Assembly (NCBI GenBank): GCA_023430545.1 | Contig: JAEZAF010000255.1 | Location: 173,803 to 237,802, forward strand | Length of the DNA stretch: 64,000 bases | Direction: 5' to 3' | Source: Chloroflexota bacterium | GTDB taxonomy: Bacteria; Chloroflexota; Anaerolineae; Aggregatilineales; Phototrophicaceae | Shown here: one piece after another, positions 8,425 through 18,298 of the stretch | Layout: each line of letters opens with the position of its first letter | Position numbering within the stretch: the stretch's first letter is position 1 | The notes under the pieces: model-generated | Seen by the model: the letters and a program-made list of their open reading frames with translations, nothing else | Database searches by the model: none | Told to the model about the DNA's origin: nothing | Made by a program: the position numbers and the translations under genes

Positions 8425-11400
8425 TTGGAGGCGAAAGAGTTCAGCGCACTGCGCATCAGTTTGGCGTCACCGGAGCAAATGCATTCTTGGTCATATGGTG
8501 AGGTGACCAAGCCGGAGACGATCAATTACCGTCGTTTGCGTCCAGAAAAAGATGGCTTGTTCTGCGAAGCGATCTTCGGCCCGACGCGCGATTGGCAATG
8601 CTACTGCGGTAAGTACAAGAATATTCGTTATCGCGGCATCATCTGCGATAAATGCGGTGTCGAAGTTACCCGCGCTTCAGTCCGCCGTGAACGTATGGGG
8701 CATATTGATCTGGCCGCGCCAGTTGCCCACGTCTGGTACACGCGCCGTGTGCCGAGTTATCTGGGTTTGCTGCTGGATGTCAGCCGCCGCAACCTGGATC
8801 GTGTCCTCTATTTCGCCCAGTACGTCGTCACCAACGTCGATGAGGATGCGCGTAACCGTGCCCTGGCTCGTATCGAGAAAGAACTCTCTCTGAAGGAGAG
8901 TGAACTCGGTGGCGATATCGAAGAGCACATGGAAAGTATTCGCGGTGAACGCGATAACGTGCTTAACCAGTTTGAAGGCCGTTCCGACGAGATCAACCGT
9001 CATTTCAATGAAGAACTGACCCGTCTGAGCGATCAGTTGATGCGTGAAGCCCAATTGGTGCAGAATCGCATCGAGCAGATGATCGGCCAGCCTGCCAGTG
9101 CCAATATCAACCTTGAAAGCGCCGATACTGTCGTCGTTGCCAAGGGTGAGCTGGTGACCACCGATCACCTGTCACGCATTCAGAATACGGTTAACAGCTA
9201 TCTGAGTGACTTGCAGGCCGAAATCGAAGAGATGCGCCAGCAGGAATTGAATAACCTCAATACTGAGGCAGATAGTGTCTCCAACGAAGCCGCTCGCGGC
9301 CTCGAAGAGCAGATGACTGAGCTTGAATCGCGCATGGGCAGTGTACTGCAGGCCGCTGAAAAGGCGCGTAACGAGCTGAAGGATCTGCATACGCTTCAGT
9401 TTCTTTCAGAAGCACGCTATCGTGAACTGCGCAGCAAGTATGGCTCAGTCTTCCAGGCGAACATGGGTGCCGAAGCGTTCTATGATGTGCTTCGCAACCT
9501 TGATCTGGACCGGATGGCCGCTGAACTGTGGACTGAAGTCCGTACGACAAAATCCAAGCAGCGCAAGAAGAAGGCCACCAAGCGTCTGCGCGTGGTAGAA
9601 AGCCTGCGGAAGAGCAGTAATCGTCCGGAATGGATGATTCTGACCGTTCTGCCGGTGATCCCGCCTGACCTGCGTCCGATGGTCCAGCTTGATGGTGGCC
9701 GTTTCGCTACCAGCGACCTGAACGACCTGTACCGCCGTGTAATCAACCGTAACAACCGTCTCAAGCATCTGCTTGAACTCGGTGCGCCGGATGTGATCGT
9801 CCGTAACGAGAAGCGAATGCTTCAGGAAGCGGTCGACAGCCTGATTGACAACAGCCAGCGCGGTAAGGCACTGAGCCGCCGTGGTCGCCGCGAACTCAAG
9901 TCCCTGAGCGATATGCTTAAGGGTAAGAAGGGGCGCTTCCGTCGTAACCTGCTTGGTAAGCGTGTGGACTACTCTGGTCGCTCGGTCATCGTGATTGGTC
10001 CACGTCTGAAGCTGCATCAGTGTGGTCTGCCGAAGACTATGGCGCTGGAGCTTTACCGTCCGTTCGTGATCAGCCGTCTGGTGCGTTATAACTACGCTAG
10101 TAACGTAAAGGGTGCCAAGCGCATCATCGAACGCGAGAAGCCCGAAGTGTGGGAAGTCCTTGAGGAAGTCATCAAGGAACGCCCCGTACTGCTCAACCGT
10201 GCACCAACACTGCACCGTCTGGGTATTCAGGCCTTCGAACCGCAGCTTGTGGAAGGTAAAGCCATCCAGATTCACCCATTGGTCTGCTCGGCGTTCAACG
10301 CTGACTTCGACGGTGACCAGATGGCGGTTCATGTGCCGCTGAGTGACAAGGCTGTGCAGGAAGCCCGCGACCGTATGCTGAGCACCAAGAATCTTCTGAA
10401 ACCAGCAGACGGTGCGCCGATCGTTGGTCCGTCAAAGGATATGGTGCTGGGTATTTACTACCTGACCATGGACCCGACGGTCGAAGTGGTCGCACTGACA
10501 TCGCGTGCGGATGAATTCCGTCACATCGAGTCAATCTATAACCCTGAGGTGCGCGTCGGTATCGCACTGCGTACCAATGGTTACTACTATGCGCTCAATC
10601 GCGTGATTCCGGGAATGCGCCTTTACGAGGATGTCACCGAACTCGATGAGAACGAGCGTACACGTGTTATCGAGAAGGCTGTTGACCGCACGATTCGTGC
10701 CCTGCTTGAGGGTGAAGTGGACTGCGTGCTGTTCAACGGCTATGAGATGAAGAAGGAAATCCGTAAGCGTAAACTGACGGATCGCATCACTCTCACTAAT
10801 GTCCATGAGCGCCGTCTGGTGGTCGATATGGACGAGGTGGAATATCTGTATCGTCTGGGGATTGTCGGCCTGCACACACCGATCCTGCTGGGGAATTACT
10901 ATGATCAGCAGGGGCCACAGGATGAACCTGAACTGACGACCGTTGGTCGTGCGCTGTTCAATCGTATTCTTCCGGATGAAATGCGTTATGTTCAGGAAAC
11001 CTGTGGCAAAAAGCAGCTCAATGATCTGGTTGCACGCAGCTACCAGCGCATTGGCTCAGATCGCACGACCGATGTCGTGGATGCCATCAAGAATATGGGC
11101 TTCCACTACGCAACCATCTCCGGTACGACAGTTGCCGTTTCCGACCTGACCATCCCCGAAGAGCGTGCGTCTATTCTGGGTGAAGCGGAAGCGATTGTCG
11201 AACGTGCAGAGCGTGACTTCCGCCGTGGTCTGCTGGCAGAAGAGGAACGCTACCAGATTACAATCGACGAATGGAACCGTGCCAAAGACCGTCTGCAGGA
11301 CCTGATCCGCGAATCGATGGACCCGTATGGCCCAATCGCGATCATGGCGCTTTCAGGCTCGACCAAAGGTGGTTTCGGCCCGATCACCCAGTTGGCTGGG

Positions 11401-13002
11401 ATGCGCGGTCTGATGGCGGACCCGTCTGGTCGTATCATCGACCTCCCGATCCGCAGTCACTTCCGCGAAGGTCTGACGGCACTGGAATACTTCATTTCCA
11501 CGCATGGTGCCCGTAAGGGTCTGGCCGACACCGCGCTTCGTACTGCTGACGCGGGTTACCTCACCCGCCGTCTCGTGGACGTTGCTCAGGATGTGATCGT
11601 TAACCGTATGGACTGCGGGACGCACAAGGGGATTTATATCCGCCGTAGTGACGACATCGCCGGCCAGACGGTGTACGAACGTATCGTTGGCCGCTGCGCT
11701 GCATCTGACCTGCATGATCCAGAAACCGGTGCGCTGATCGTGGCTCGTAATGGCATGATCGACGAAGACGTTGCGGAAGCCATTCAGAACAATGCGCGCA
11801 TCCAAGAAGTCTATGTCCGCAGCCCAATGTCGTGCGCGCTCATCCACGGGATCTGCGCCCTCTGCTATGGGCGTGACCTTGGTCGCGGTGACATGGTTGA
11901 GATTGGCTCGGCAGTGGGTATCGTCGCCGCACAGTCTATCGGTGAACCGGGTACGCAGCTCACGCTTCGTACGTTCCACTCCGGCGGTACTGCTGCCGCG
12001 GGTGGTGACATCACCAGCGGTCTGCCGCGTGTGGAAGAACTTTTCGAAGCGCGGAAGCGTCCGAAAGGTGAGTCCGTCATGACTGAGATCGGCGGTGTTC
12101 TCCGCCTGATCAAGCGTGAAGGCGTCCGTGTGGCACAGGTCATCGACAGCCAGGTCTTTAACCGTGAATATACCATCCCGGTGGGCTGGGACATCAAGGT
12201 TGCCGAAGAAGCGGTCATCAAGGAAGGGACTGTTCTCGCTCAGGAAGTGGGTGGAGAAGGTATCCTGCATGCCGAGATGGAAGGCACAGTGCATATCGAA
12301 GGGCACACCATCTATGTTCGTTATGAACGTCGTAATGTTGACGAACAGGATATCCCGTCGAGCGCACGCCTGATGCCACACATCAATGATGGCATGACGG
12401 TCTATGCCGGCCAGCAGTTGACTGAAGGTTCACAGAACCCGCATCGGATTCTGCGTATCCTCGGCGCTGACGCCGCGCAGAACTATCTGCTGACTGAGGT
12501 CCAGAAGGTGTACCGCAGCCAGGGTGTGAACATCTCAGACAAGCACTTTGAGATCATGATCCGCAAGATGCTGTCCAAGGTTCAGATTACCAAGAGTGGC
12601 GACAGTCCGCTGCTGCCCGGTGAGCTGATCGACCGTCTGCAACTGCTGGACCTCAACGAGAAGCTGATCGCTGAGGGACGTGAACCTGCTGCCGGTATCC
12701 CGATCCTTCTGGGGATCACCAAGGCCGCGCTGAGCACCGACAGCTTCCTGTCTGCTGCCAGCTTCCAGCACACGATCAAGGTGCTGGCAGGTGCAGCAAT
12801 TGAAGGCAAGGTCGATAATCTTTACGGCCTGAAGGAAAATGTCATCATCGGTAAGCTGATCCCGGCGGGTACAGGCTTCCATACCTATCAGGATCGCGAG
12901 CTGATCGCACCCAATGCTACCCTCGAGGAGCAGGGTGCGATTGACCTCGATGAAGATGCCTACGATGACACTGACAGCATTGAGGAAATGAACCTCAACT
13001 AG
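8425..13002 (+). CDS. rpoC: DNA-directed RNA polymerase beta' subunit
   Basis: A 1525-residue beta' subunit of RNA polymerase. The N-terminal zinc ribbon has Cys59, Cys61, Cys74 and Cys77. The catalytic NADFDGDQM is at about 625-633, with the Mg-binding Asp at 627, 629 and 631. The bridge helix and trigger loop region follow (GSTKGGFGPITQLAG to HGARKGLADTALRTADAGYLTRR is split over the 975-1060 region), and the second zinc site is DCGT plus SCALIHGICALC. Between the first zinc ribbon and the clamp lies a long coiled-coil-rich insertion (about 145-330), which places the active site about 167 residues later than in E. coli. Start is TTG at 8425 after GAGGGAGGA. rpoB is not adjacent: the upstream gene is a glycosyltransferase and the gene has its own promoter. 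Confidence 0.98.
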   Translation: MEAKEFSALRISLASPEQMHSWSYGEVTKPETINYRRLRPEKDGLFCEAIFGPTRDWQCYCGKYKNIRYRGIICDKCGVEVTRASVRRERMGHIDLAAPVAHVWYTRRVPSYLGLLLDVSRRNLDRVLYFAQYVVTNVDEDARNRALARIEKELSLKESELGGDIEEHMESIRGERDNVLNQFEGRSDEINRHFNEELTRLSDQLMREAQLVQNRIEQMIGQPASANINLESADTVVVAKGELVTTDHLSRIQNTVNSYLSDLQAEIEEMRQQELNNLNTEADSVSNEAARGLEEQMTELESRMGSVLQAAEKARNELKDLHTLQFLSEARYRELRSKYGSVFQANMGAEAFYDVLRNLDLDRMAAELWTEVRTTKSKQRKKKATKRLRVVESLRKSSNRPEWMILTVLPVIPPDLRPMVQLDGGRFATSDLNDLYRRVINRNNRLKHLLELGAPDVIVRNEKRMLQEAVDSLIDNSQRGKALSRRGRRELKSLSDMLKGKKGRFRRNLLGKRVDYSGRSVIVIGPRLKLHQCGLPKTMALELYRPFVISRLVRYNYASNVKGAKRIIEREKPEVWEVLEEVIKERPVLLNRAPTLHRLGIQAFEPQLVEGKAIQIHPLVCSAFNADFDGDQMAVHVPLSDKAVQEARDRMLSTKNLLKPADGAPIVGPSKDMVLGIYYLTMDPTVEVVALTSRADEFRHIESIYNPEVRVGIALRTNGYYYALNRVIPGMRLYEDVTELDENERTRVIEKAVDRTIRALLEGEVDCVLFNGYEMKKEIRKRKLTDRITLTNVHERRLVVDMDEVEYLYRLGIVGLHTPILLGNYYDQQGPQDEPELTTVGRALFNRILPDEMRYVQETCGKKQLNDLVARSYQRIGSDRTTDVVDAIKNMGFHYATISGTTVAVSDLTIPEERASILGEAEAIVERAERDFRRGLLAEEERYQITIDEWNRAKDRLQDLIRESMDPYGPIAIMALSGSTKGGFGPITQLAGMRGLMADPSGRIIDLPIRSHFREGLTALEYFISTHGARKGLADTALRTADAGYLTRRLVDVAQDVIVNRMDCGTHKGIYIRRSDDIAGQTVYERIVGRCAASDLHDPETGALIVARNGMIDEDVAEAIQNNARIQEVYVRSPMSCALIHGICALCYGRDLGRGDMVEIGSAVGIVAAQSIGEPGTQLTLRTFHSGGTAAAGGDITSGLPRVEELFEARKRPKGESVMTEIGGVLRLIKREGVRVAQVIDSQVFNREYTIPVGWDIKVAEEAVIKEGTVLAQEVGGEGILHAEMEGTVHIEGHTIYVRYERRNVDEQDIPSSARLMPHINDGMTVYAGQQLTEGSQNPHRILRILGADAAQNYLLTEVQKVYRSQGVNISDKHFEIMIRKMLSKVQITKSGDSPLLPGELIDRLQLLDLNEKLIAEGREPAAGIPILLGITKAALSTDSFLSAASFQHTIKVLAGAAIEGKVDNLYGLKENVIIGKLIPAGTGFHTYQDRELIAPNATLEEQGAIDLDEDAYDDTDSIEEMNLN

Positions 13003-13028
13003 TTGGTAACAACGTAAACAGAAACGAC

Positions 13029-13067
13029 AAGGGGGCTGACTCAAACGGGTTAGCCCCCTTACTTTTG
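13029..13067 (+). terminator. Rho-independent terminator of rpoC
   Basis: A 12-bp stem (13029-13040 with 13049-13060, one G-U pair) with an 8-nt loop and a short T-rich tail (ACTTTTGG), 26 nt after the rpoC stop codon. Confidence 0.8.
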
Positions 13068-13195
13068 GCCCACACTCTGAAATTTTTCCAACTTTTGACC
13101 AGTCCTTTGCTGTTTTCACTTATACTGTTGACGATACTATTGATGGGCAGCGCGGTGCTGCCCTATTCATGAGCTGAAAAACAAGGGGAAAGAAG

Positions 13196-15304
13196 ATGCG
13201 GATTGATGCGCTGAAAAATATATGCCGCTATTTACTGATGGTCCCGCTGTTGTTCATTTTTATCATGATGCCATTACAGTCGCAGGAGGGACAGCCGACC
13301 AGAGTAGTCTGCGCCACTATCAACGATATTTCACTGGTGCAGTGCAACGCGCTTGAAGAACTTTATAATGCGACAGGTGGGGAAAACTGGAGTGGGGTTG
13401 ACTGGTTTACTAACGATCTGCCCTGTACATGGGTTGGAGTTGGCTGTACTGGCCGCAATGTCACCCGACTCAATCTTGCTAATCGCAATCTGAACGGCGA
13501 AATTCCGCCCCAGCTTGGACGACTGGTCACACTCACCAGTATTGATCTATCAGGCAACGCCTTGCGCGGTGAACTTCCACCCAATCTCTTTACACTCTAT
13601 GACCTCACTACACTGGATCTGGAAGGTAATCAGTTTTCGGGGCCACTGCCTGTTGCTCTGGGGGATCTGATTCGTCTGACAACACTCGATCTCTCGCATA
13701 ACAGTTTTACAGGTGAGATCCCCGTAGAGTTCTCTAAGCTTGAACGGTTGAACAGCCTCGACTTAGGCAGCAACCGACTGTCTGGGGCCATCCCGCCGCA
13801 GCTTGCGAACCTGCAACTGCTGCGTTCGTTGAACCTTTCCAGTTCAGGTCTCTCGGGTGTGCTGCCAGTGGAATTTGGCACACTGGTGCTGCTGACCTCA
13901 CTGAATATGTCCGGTAATGCACTGTCTGGCCCGATACCCCCCGAATATGGTCAACTGGTGAACCTGACTTCCTTAAACCTCGCCAGTAACCGCCTGACTG
14001 GAGCCGTACCGACGGAATTAGGCCGGCTTACGGCGCTGGTGACACTTGATCTCTCTAATAACCAGTTCAGTGGACCGCTTCCAGCCGAGCTGTCGGGTAT
14101 GGTGGATCTGATGACGCTGGACCTTGCCTCTAATCAGTTTGAGGGCGAGATTCCAGCGACACTCAATACACTCGTGAATCTGCGGGAACTCGATCTGCGA
14201 AATAACCGCCTGACTGGAGCCATCCCACCCTCGATTGGCGAACTACGCAATCTCAACGATCTGCTGCTTTCGGGCAATCGCCTCTCTGGTGAATTACCTC
14301 CTTCACTCGGTTCGCTTGTCAACCTGACAACGTTGAATATGGCGAATAACAGCCTCAGCGGCGCATTTCCTGAGACCTTCGGTGCGCTGGTCAACCTGTA
14401 TACCCTCGATCTCGCAAATAACCGCTTAAGCGGTGCGCTGCCTGGTAATATCGGAGCGATGGTAGATCTCAGAGAGGTCAACCTCAGCGGCAACACGCTC
14501 ACTGGACCGGTTCCGCCTTCTATCGGGCAGTTAGTTGACCTGCGTCAGCTTCGCCTGAACAATAACCGGTTGGAAGGGATGCTGCCACCCTCTGTCGGGC
14601 AGCTTGTAAACCTCAGCCGTATGGAACTGAACGCGAATCAACTATCAGGTGAACTTCCGGCAGAGATTGCGGGTATGGCCGATCTGACCTACCTTGACCT
14701 CTCAGACAATGCTTTTACCGGTGCGGTGCCAGTCACTATTGGCGACCTGATCAATCTGCGCGATCTTCGTCTGGATAACAATCAACTGACTGGTCCACTT
14801 CCCGCATCAATTGGCAATCTGGTCAACCTGACACGGCTCGATCTGGCGAATAACGGGTTTACGGGGCCAATTCCAGCGGAAGTCGGTGGGATGGTCAATC
14901 TGCGCGAGCTGATACTGGATAATAATCAACTGTCCGGTCCGCTACCTGTCGAGATCGGCAGTCTCGTCAATCTGCGTACTCTGCGTTTTACTGCGAATCA
15001 GATCACCACGCTGCCCGCCGAGATCGGCGCACTGACACGCCTCACCGTGCTGGAAGCAGGTGGTAATCAGTTATCAGGCGAGCTGCCCGCCACAATCGGA
15101 CAGCTCACCAAGCTCGAGTATCTGAATCTGTGGAACAACAGCTTAACGGGTGAAGTGCCTGTCGGCTTTGCGGGGTTAGCCAGTCTGCGTGGTGTGAATA
15201 TCGGGCGCAACTGCCTGACTGTCTCCAATGAGGAGGTACGAGCGCTGCTGGCCGTCCGTGACCCTGACTGGGAAGATGATCAGACAGCCAAATGCGCAGC
15301 ATGA
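13196..15304 (+). CDS. Secreted leucine-rich-repeat protein, 24 repeats
   Basis: A 702-residue exported protein. Residues 1-29 are a signal peptide with a long hydrophobic core. Residues about 36-88 form an N-terminal cap (ALEELYNATGGENWSG, then CTWVGVGC) as seen in bacterial and plant-type LRR proteins. From residue 89 to 663 there are 24 tandem repeats, all of 24 residues except one of 23, with the consensus LxxLxLxxNxLxGxLPxxxGxLxN of the plant-specific LRR class. A partial repeat and a C-terminal cap (NCLTVSNEEV to DPDWEDDQ) complete the solenoid. No membrane anchor, LPXTG or enzymatic domain is present, so it is a secreted or surface-associated binding protein of unknown ligand. It is monocistronic between two terminators. 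Confidence 0.9.
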   Translation: MRIDALKNICRYLLMVPLLFIFIMMPLQSQEGQPTRVVCATINDISLVQCNALEELYNATGGENWSGVDWFTNDLPCTWVGVGCTGRNVTRLNLANRNLNGEIPPQLGRLVTLTSIDLSGNALRGELPPNLFTLYDLTTLDLEGNQFSGPLPVALGDLIRLTTLDLSHNSFTGEIPVEFSKLERLNSLDLGSNRLSGAIPPQLANLQLLRSLNLSSSGLSGVLPVEFGTLVLLTSLNMSGNALSGPIPPEYGQLVNLTSLNLASNRLTGAVPTELGRLTALVTLDLSNNQFSGPLPAELSGMVDLMTLDLASNQFEGEIPATLNTLVNLRELDLRNNRLTGAIPPSIGELRNLNDLLLSGNRLSGELPPSLGSLVNLTTLNMANNSLSGAFPETFGALVNLYTLDLANNRLSGALPGNIGAMVDLREVNLSGNTLTGPVPPSIGQLVDLRQLRLNNNRLEGMLPPSVGQLVNLSRMELNANQLSGELPAEIAGMADLTYLDLSDNAFTGAVPVTIGDLINLRDLRLDNNQLTGPLPASIGNLVNLTRLDLANNGFTGPIPAEVGGMVNLRELILDNNQLSGPLPVEIGSLVNLRTLRFTANQITTLPAEIGALTRLTVLEAGGNQLSGELPATIGQLTKLEYLNLWNNSLTGEVPVGFAGLASLRGVNIGRNCLTVSNEEVRALLAVRDPDWEDDQTAKCAA
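13460..15184 (+). repeat. 24 tandem LRR-coding units of about 72 bp
   Basis: The DNA encoding LRR repeats 1-24 is a degenerate 72-bp tandem array, recognisable as recurring 'ctg ... aat aac ... ggt ... ctt ccg' blocks. Units have diverged enough that it is a protein repeat rather than a near-identical DNA repeat. Unit 22 lacks one codon. Confidence 0.85.
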
Positions 15305-15333
15305 TACAATCTGAAGTCATGAGTTAATTCTAT

Positions 15334-15369
15334 AACAGCACTGAAGCCTTCTCGGACTTCAGTGCTGTT
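15334..15369 (+). terminator. Terminator between convergent LRR and DUF58 genes
   Basis: A 13-bp perfect stem (15334-15346 with 15357-15369), 10-nt loop and T-run on the plus strand, 30 nt after the LRR stop. It ends directly before the DUF58 stop codon of the minus strand and may act on both transcripts. Confidence 0.8.
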
Positions 15370-15370
15370 T

Positions 15371-16636
15371 TTAATTGGGGCGCTGAGATAACGCTGAGGA
15401 CAGATTTTCCCCGTGGCGAATGATAATGTGAGGGATGCGGCTGATGCGCATCTGATCACGTATTTCCTGTGAATTGATACCATTCACAAACGTGGCTGGG
15501 TCAATGAAGACGCACATCGGACGCATCCCTCGTCTGGACATGATCTCCGCCTCAGTCACCCACTGCGGGTCAAGTGATGAGGTGATCAGGATCAGCGTGG
15601 TGCCGCGTGTCAGATAGGGTGTTTCCAGCCGCAGCATCTGGGCCAGTGAATAGCTGGACAGACTGCGTGCGACGGCCAAGGTCTCGAAGATATGGGTGAT
15701 CTGACGTTTGCCACGCTCTGGCTGATGGACTTCGCGGCTGGGGGCATAGCTGGCAAAGCCAACCGCACGCTCCAGATTGACGAAATACTCCGCCAGTGAA
15801 GCAGCAACCACCACGGTGTATTCTTCAGTAGAAGGGGGAATCCCGGGTTGTGATGGCAGAATGTATCCGTTGGGTTCTGTTCTCTGAAGCCCCTCAGTTT
15901 CAATTAGTGCACCAGCGGAAAAATCCGGGAAAATCCAGATGTCCACCAGTGGATCGATCTCGAATTCCTTGACGACCAGTTTGTCTTTACGTGCCGTGCT
16001 GCGCCAGTGGATGCGGTTAAAACTGTCGCCATATGCGTAATCACGTACACCAGCGGCGTTTGTCGTCACGTTGTGTGAACGCTGACGCTGTGCCTCACCA
16101 CCCGAAAGTAGGCCCGCTGGCAGTTCGAATTTATCAATTGGCACCGTCTGAGGATAAACGATCAGTGATGAGGTGGCTGCAATGAGGCGTGGGCTGATAT
16201 AGAAGCCGAAGGGGTCGCCGCTGATGACGGAGATCGGGCCGAGTCGGTACTGTCCCCGTGCGATACAGACCGTCTCCACATTCCATCTGTACGTTTTACG
16301 TCCACCCATCCAAGCGACGATGTGGCTGGCCCGGTGGTTTGGCAGGTTGGACTGATCGCGGACTTCCAGCCACAACTTTGGGATGATAGAGAGATTACGT
16401 ACCGTGAAGGTCTCGCTGACGGTGCGCCCGACCTGTGCCCGACGTGTGCGAGTCCGCCGACTGATCCCGATCCAGCGCACGGCCAGCCATGCCCACACAT
16501 AAGCCAGTGCCATCAGGCCGGTGAAGAGATAGGCAATGTTAAAGAAGAACGTACGTCCGGTGAATAAACCCGCTAACAGACAAAGAATTAGCAGCAGGTA
16601 AACCCCGTTACGCCGGTTTGGAATTTGTGTATTCAT
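15371..16636 (-). CDS. DUF58 membrane protein
   Basis: A 421-residue protein with two N-terminal membrane helices (about 12-52), then a beta-rich domain and the DUF58 signature VRDYAYGDSFNRIHWRSTARKDK split at about 195-220, followed by a von Willebrand A-like region. DUF58 proteins are almost always encoded next to a MoxR AAA+ ATPase, as here: the moxR gene ends 15 nt upstream. MoxR/DUF58 pairs are thought to be chaperone-like systems for membrane or periplasmic complexes. No protease, transglutaminase or VWA gene follows, so this is the minimal two-gene form. Confidence 0.85.
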   Translation of the reverse strand: MNTQIPNRRNGVYLLLILCLLAGLFTGRTFFFNIAYLFTGLMALAYVWAWLAVRWIGISRRTRTRRAQVGRTVSETFTVRNLSIIPKLWLEVRDQSNLPNHRASHIVAWMGGRKTYRWNVETVCIARGQYRLGPISVISGDPFGFYISPRLIAATSSLIVYPQTVPIDKFELPAGLLSGGEAQRQRSHNVTTNAAGVRDYAYGDSFNRIHWRSTARKDKLVVKEFEIDPLVDIWIFPDFSAGALIETEGLQRTEPNGYILPSQPGIPPSTEEYTVVVAASLAEYFVNLERAVGFASYAPSREVHQPERGKRQITHIFETLAVARSLSSYSLAQMLRLETPYLTRGTTLILITSSLDPQWVTEAEIMSRRGMRPMCVFIDPATFVNGINSQEIRDQMRISRIPHIIIRHGENLSSALSQRPN

Positions 16637-16651
16637 TGAGATGCCAGCAGC

Positions 16652-17650
16652 CTAGCGGGCAGAGGCACCCGGTACAGGGGTACTCGCCAGAACATCCTGA
16701 ACGATTGTCCGTGAAGAGATGTCCCGGATGCGGGCCGCTGGCCCGACGATGATTCGATGCGCCAGTGTGACCTCAGCCAGTGCTTTGACATCATCGGGGA
16801 TCACATAATCGCGACCGGCCATTGCTGCGCGAGTCTGTGATGCGCGAAAAAGCGCCAGTGAACCACGTGGGCTGCTTCCGAGATAAACATCCGGATGGGT
16901 GCGGGTGGCCGTCACCAGATCGATGATATAGCGCTTGACTTCTTCCGCAACGTAGACCTCGCGAACGGCGAACTGCGCTTCCAGCAGTTCCTGCACTGTT
17001 ACCACCTGATGCATATTTTCCAGTGGATGCTGATACTGCTGGGCAGAAAGTACTGTGAGTTCCTCGGCGGCACTGGGGTAACCCAACTGGACTCGCATCA
17101 GAAAGCGATCAAGCTGTGCTTCTGGCAGGGGGAAGGTGCCTTCATATTCGATGGGGTTCTGCGTGGCCAGAATCAGAAACGGATCACTCATCGGATATGT
17201 AATGCCATCCACTGTAACCTGACGTTCTTCCATTGCTTCCAGCAGCGCCGCCTGTGTCTTGGGGGTTGCGCGGTTGATTTCGTCAGCCAGCACGATCTGC
17301 GCCATAATGGGGCCAGCGCGAAACTCGAAATTGCGGCTCTGTGGGTTGAAGATCGATACACCGGTCACGTCCGATGGCAGCATATCGGGTGTGAACTGAA
17401 TACGGCTGAACGTCGCTCCGATTGATCTGGACAGCGCCTTCGCCATCATCGTCTTGCCGACGCCGGGAATATCTTCAATAAGGATGTGTCCGCGTGTGAT
17501 CAGCCCTAGTACGGTCAGACGGACTTCATTCCGTTTGCCGATGATGACCTGACCTACACTCTGCGCAATACGTTCTGATACACTCTGGACGATTTGCACG
17601 ACCTGCTGACCATCCAGCGTGCGGCGTGCCGATTGAGGATAATCTACCAT
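16652..17650 (-). CDS. MoxR-family AAA+ ATPase
   Basis: A 332-residue MoxR ATPase. Walker A is EDIPGVGKT, Walker B is IVLADEINRATPKTQAALLEAMEE with the MoxR-specific continuation, sensor 1 is LATQNPIEYEGTFPLPEAQLDRF, and arginine-rich C-terminal lid residues follow. It is the upstream member of the moxR-DUF58 pair, 15 nt apart. The ATG at 17650 opens the protein at MVDYPQSARR; a 648-nt gap separates it from the divergent Roadblock gene. Confidence 0.92.
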   Translation of the reverse strand: MVDYPQSARRTLDGQQVVQIVQSVSERIAQSVGQVIIGKRNEVRLTVLGLITRGHILIEDIPGVGKTMMAKALSRSIGATFSRIQFTPDMLPSDVTGVSIFNPQSRNFEFRAGPIMAQIVLADEINRATPKTQAALLEAMEERQVTVDGITYPMSDPFLILATQNPIEYEGTFPLPEAQLDRFLMRVQLGYPSAAEELTVLSAQQYQHPLENMHQVVTVQELLEAQFAVREVYVAEEVKRYIIDLVTATRTHPDVYLGSSPRGSLALFRASQTRAAMAGRDYVIPDDVKALAEVTLAHRIIVGPAARIRDISSRTIVQDVLASTPVPGASAR

Positions 17651-18144
17651 AGCTGTGTTTGCCGTTATTCCTGATATACGGGAAGAGAATCCATTCGGTA
17701 AAAAATGGATTGTGCTGCTATAGCAACATGCTGTTAGCAGTTATACATTACCATCACCAATTATTGTACAGTGATGCAATTGCACGATTATGCCGCTTCA
17801 GGTGGCTATTAACCTGACGGTTGACCACCTTTGTGCGTACGATTGCATATGTTTCTGCCCACGGCATGCTTAGTGCTGCATCCGGTAAGTGCATTAACAA
17901 GGTCGCATGTATGTGCTTCTACGACATGAGGTAAAATATAGGGAAGCACGTGTATATGTCCATCTGAATAGACCTGCCGGATGAAGCACTTAGTATAACC
18001 TCTGTTGAGATTGACTGTGGACAATATCACAGTATACCGAAGCCTCTGAGCCGATGGATAGCCTGAGTTTGAGCTGTGGAGCCTGGCAGGAAACAGCCCA
18101 AAACATCATCTCAAGGTTTGAAGTTTGTGTTTCAGTGTAATCTT
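17651..18144. other. Long intergenic stretch without a supported gene
   Basis: Between the divergent moxR and Roadblock genes. The open frames are short, with unlike codon use and no recognisable product. A weak promoter-like pair (TTGACT at 18011-18016, TATACC at 18033-18038, 16-nt spacer) faces the Roadblock gene. I see no tRNA, no known RNA family and no strong repeat. It is AT-richer than its surroundings and could be a decayed gene or hold a small RNA. Confidence 0.4.
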
Positions 18145-18174
18145 TTGGCAAGAAGATCGCTTTTTTGCTACAAT
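18145..18174 (+). promoter_or_regulatory. Promoter of the Roadblock gene
   Basis: TTGGCA at 18145-18150 and TACAAT at 18169-18174, spacer 18 nt, giving a leader of about 118 nt before the start codon at 18299. Confidence 0.6.
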
Positions 18175-18298
18175 GAAAAGCACAAAAGAATTTCAAAGTG
18201 AGTATTTTTCCGTGTCGTCATCCACGACACGATTGACCTGAGTTGCATTAGCATAGCGGTCATCTGACCGCTCCACACCACACAACAGGAGCACACCT

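Noticed and set aside
13460..15184. Tandem array as CRISPR or satellite DNA
   Set aside because: The 72-bp period is fully explained by 24-residue leucine-rich repeats in one reading frame.
17809..18030. Open frame of 73 codons on the minus strand in the moxR-Roadblock gap
   Set aside because: No ribosome site, unusual composition and no recognisable motif; treated as chance.
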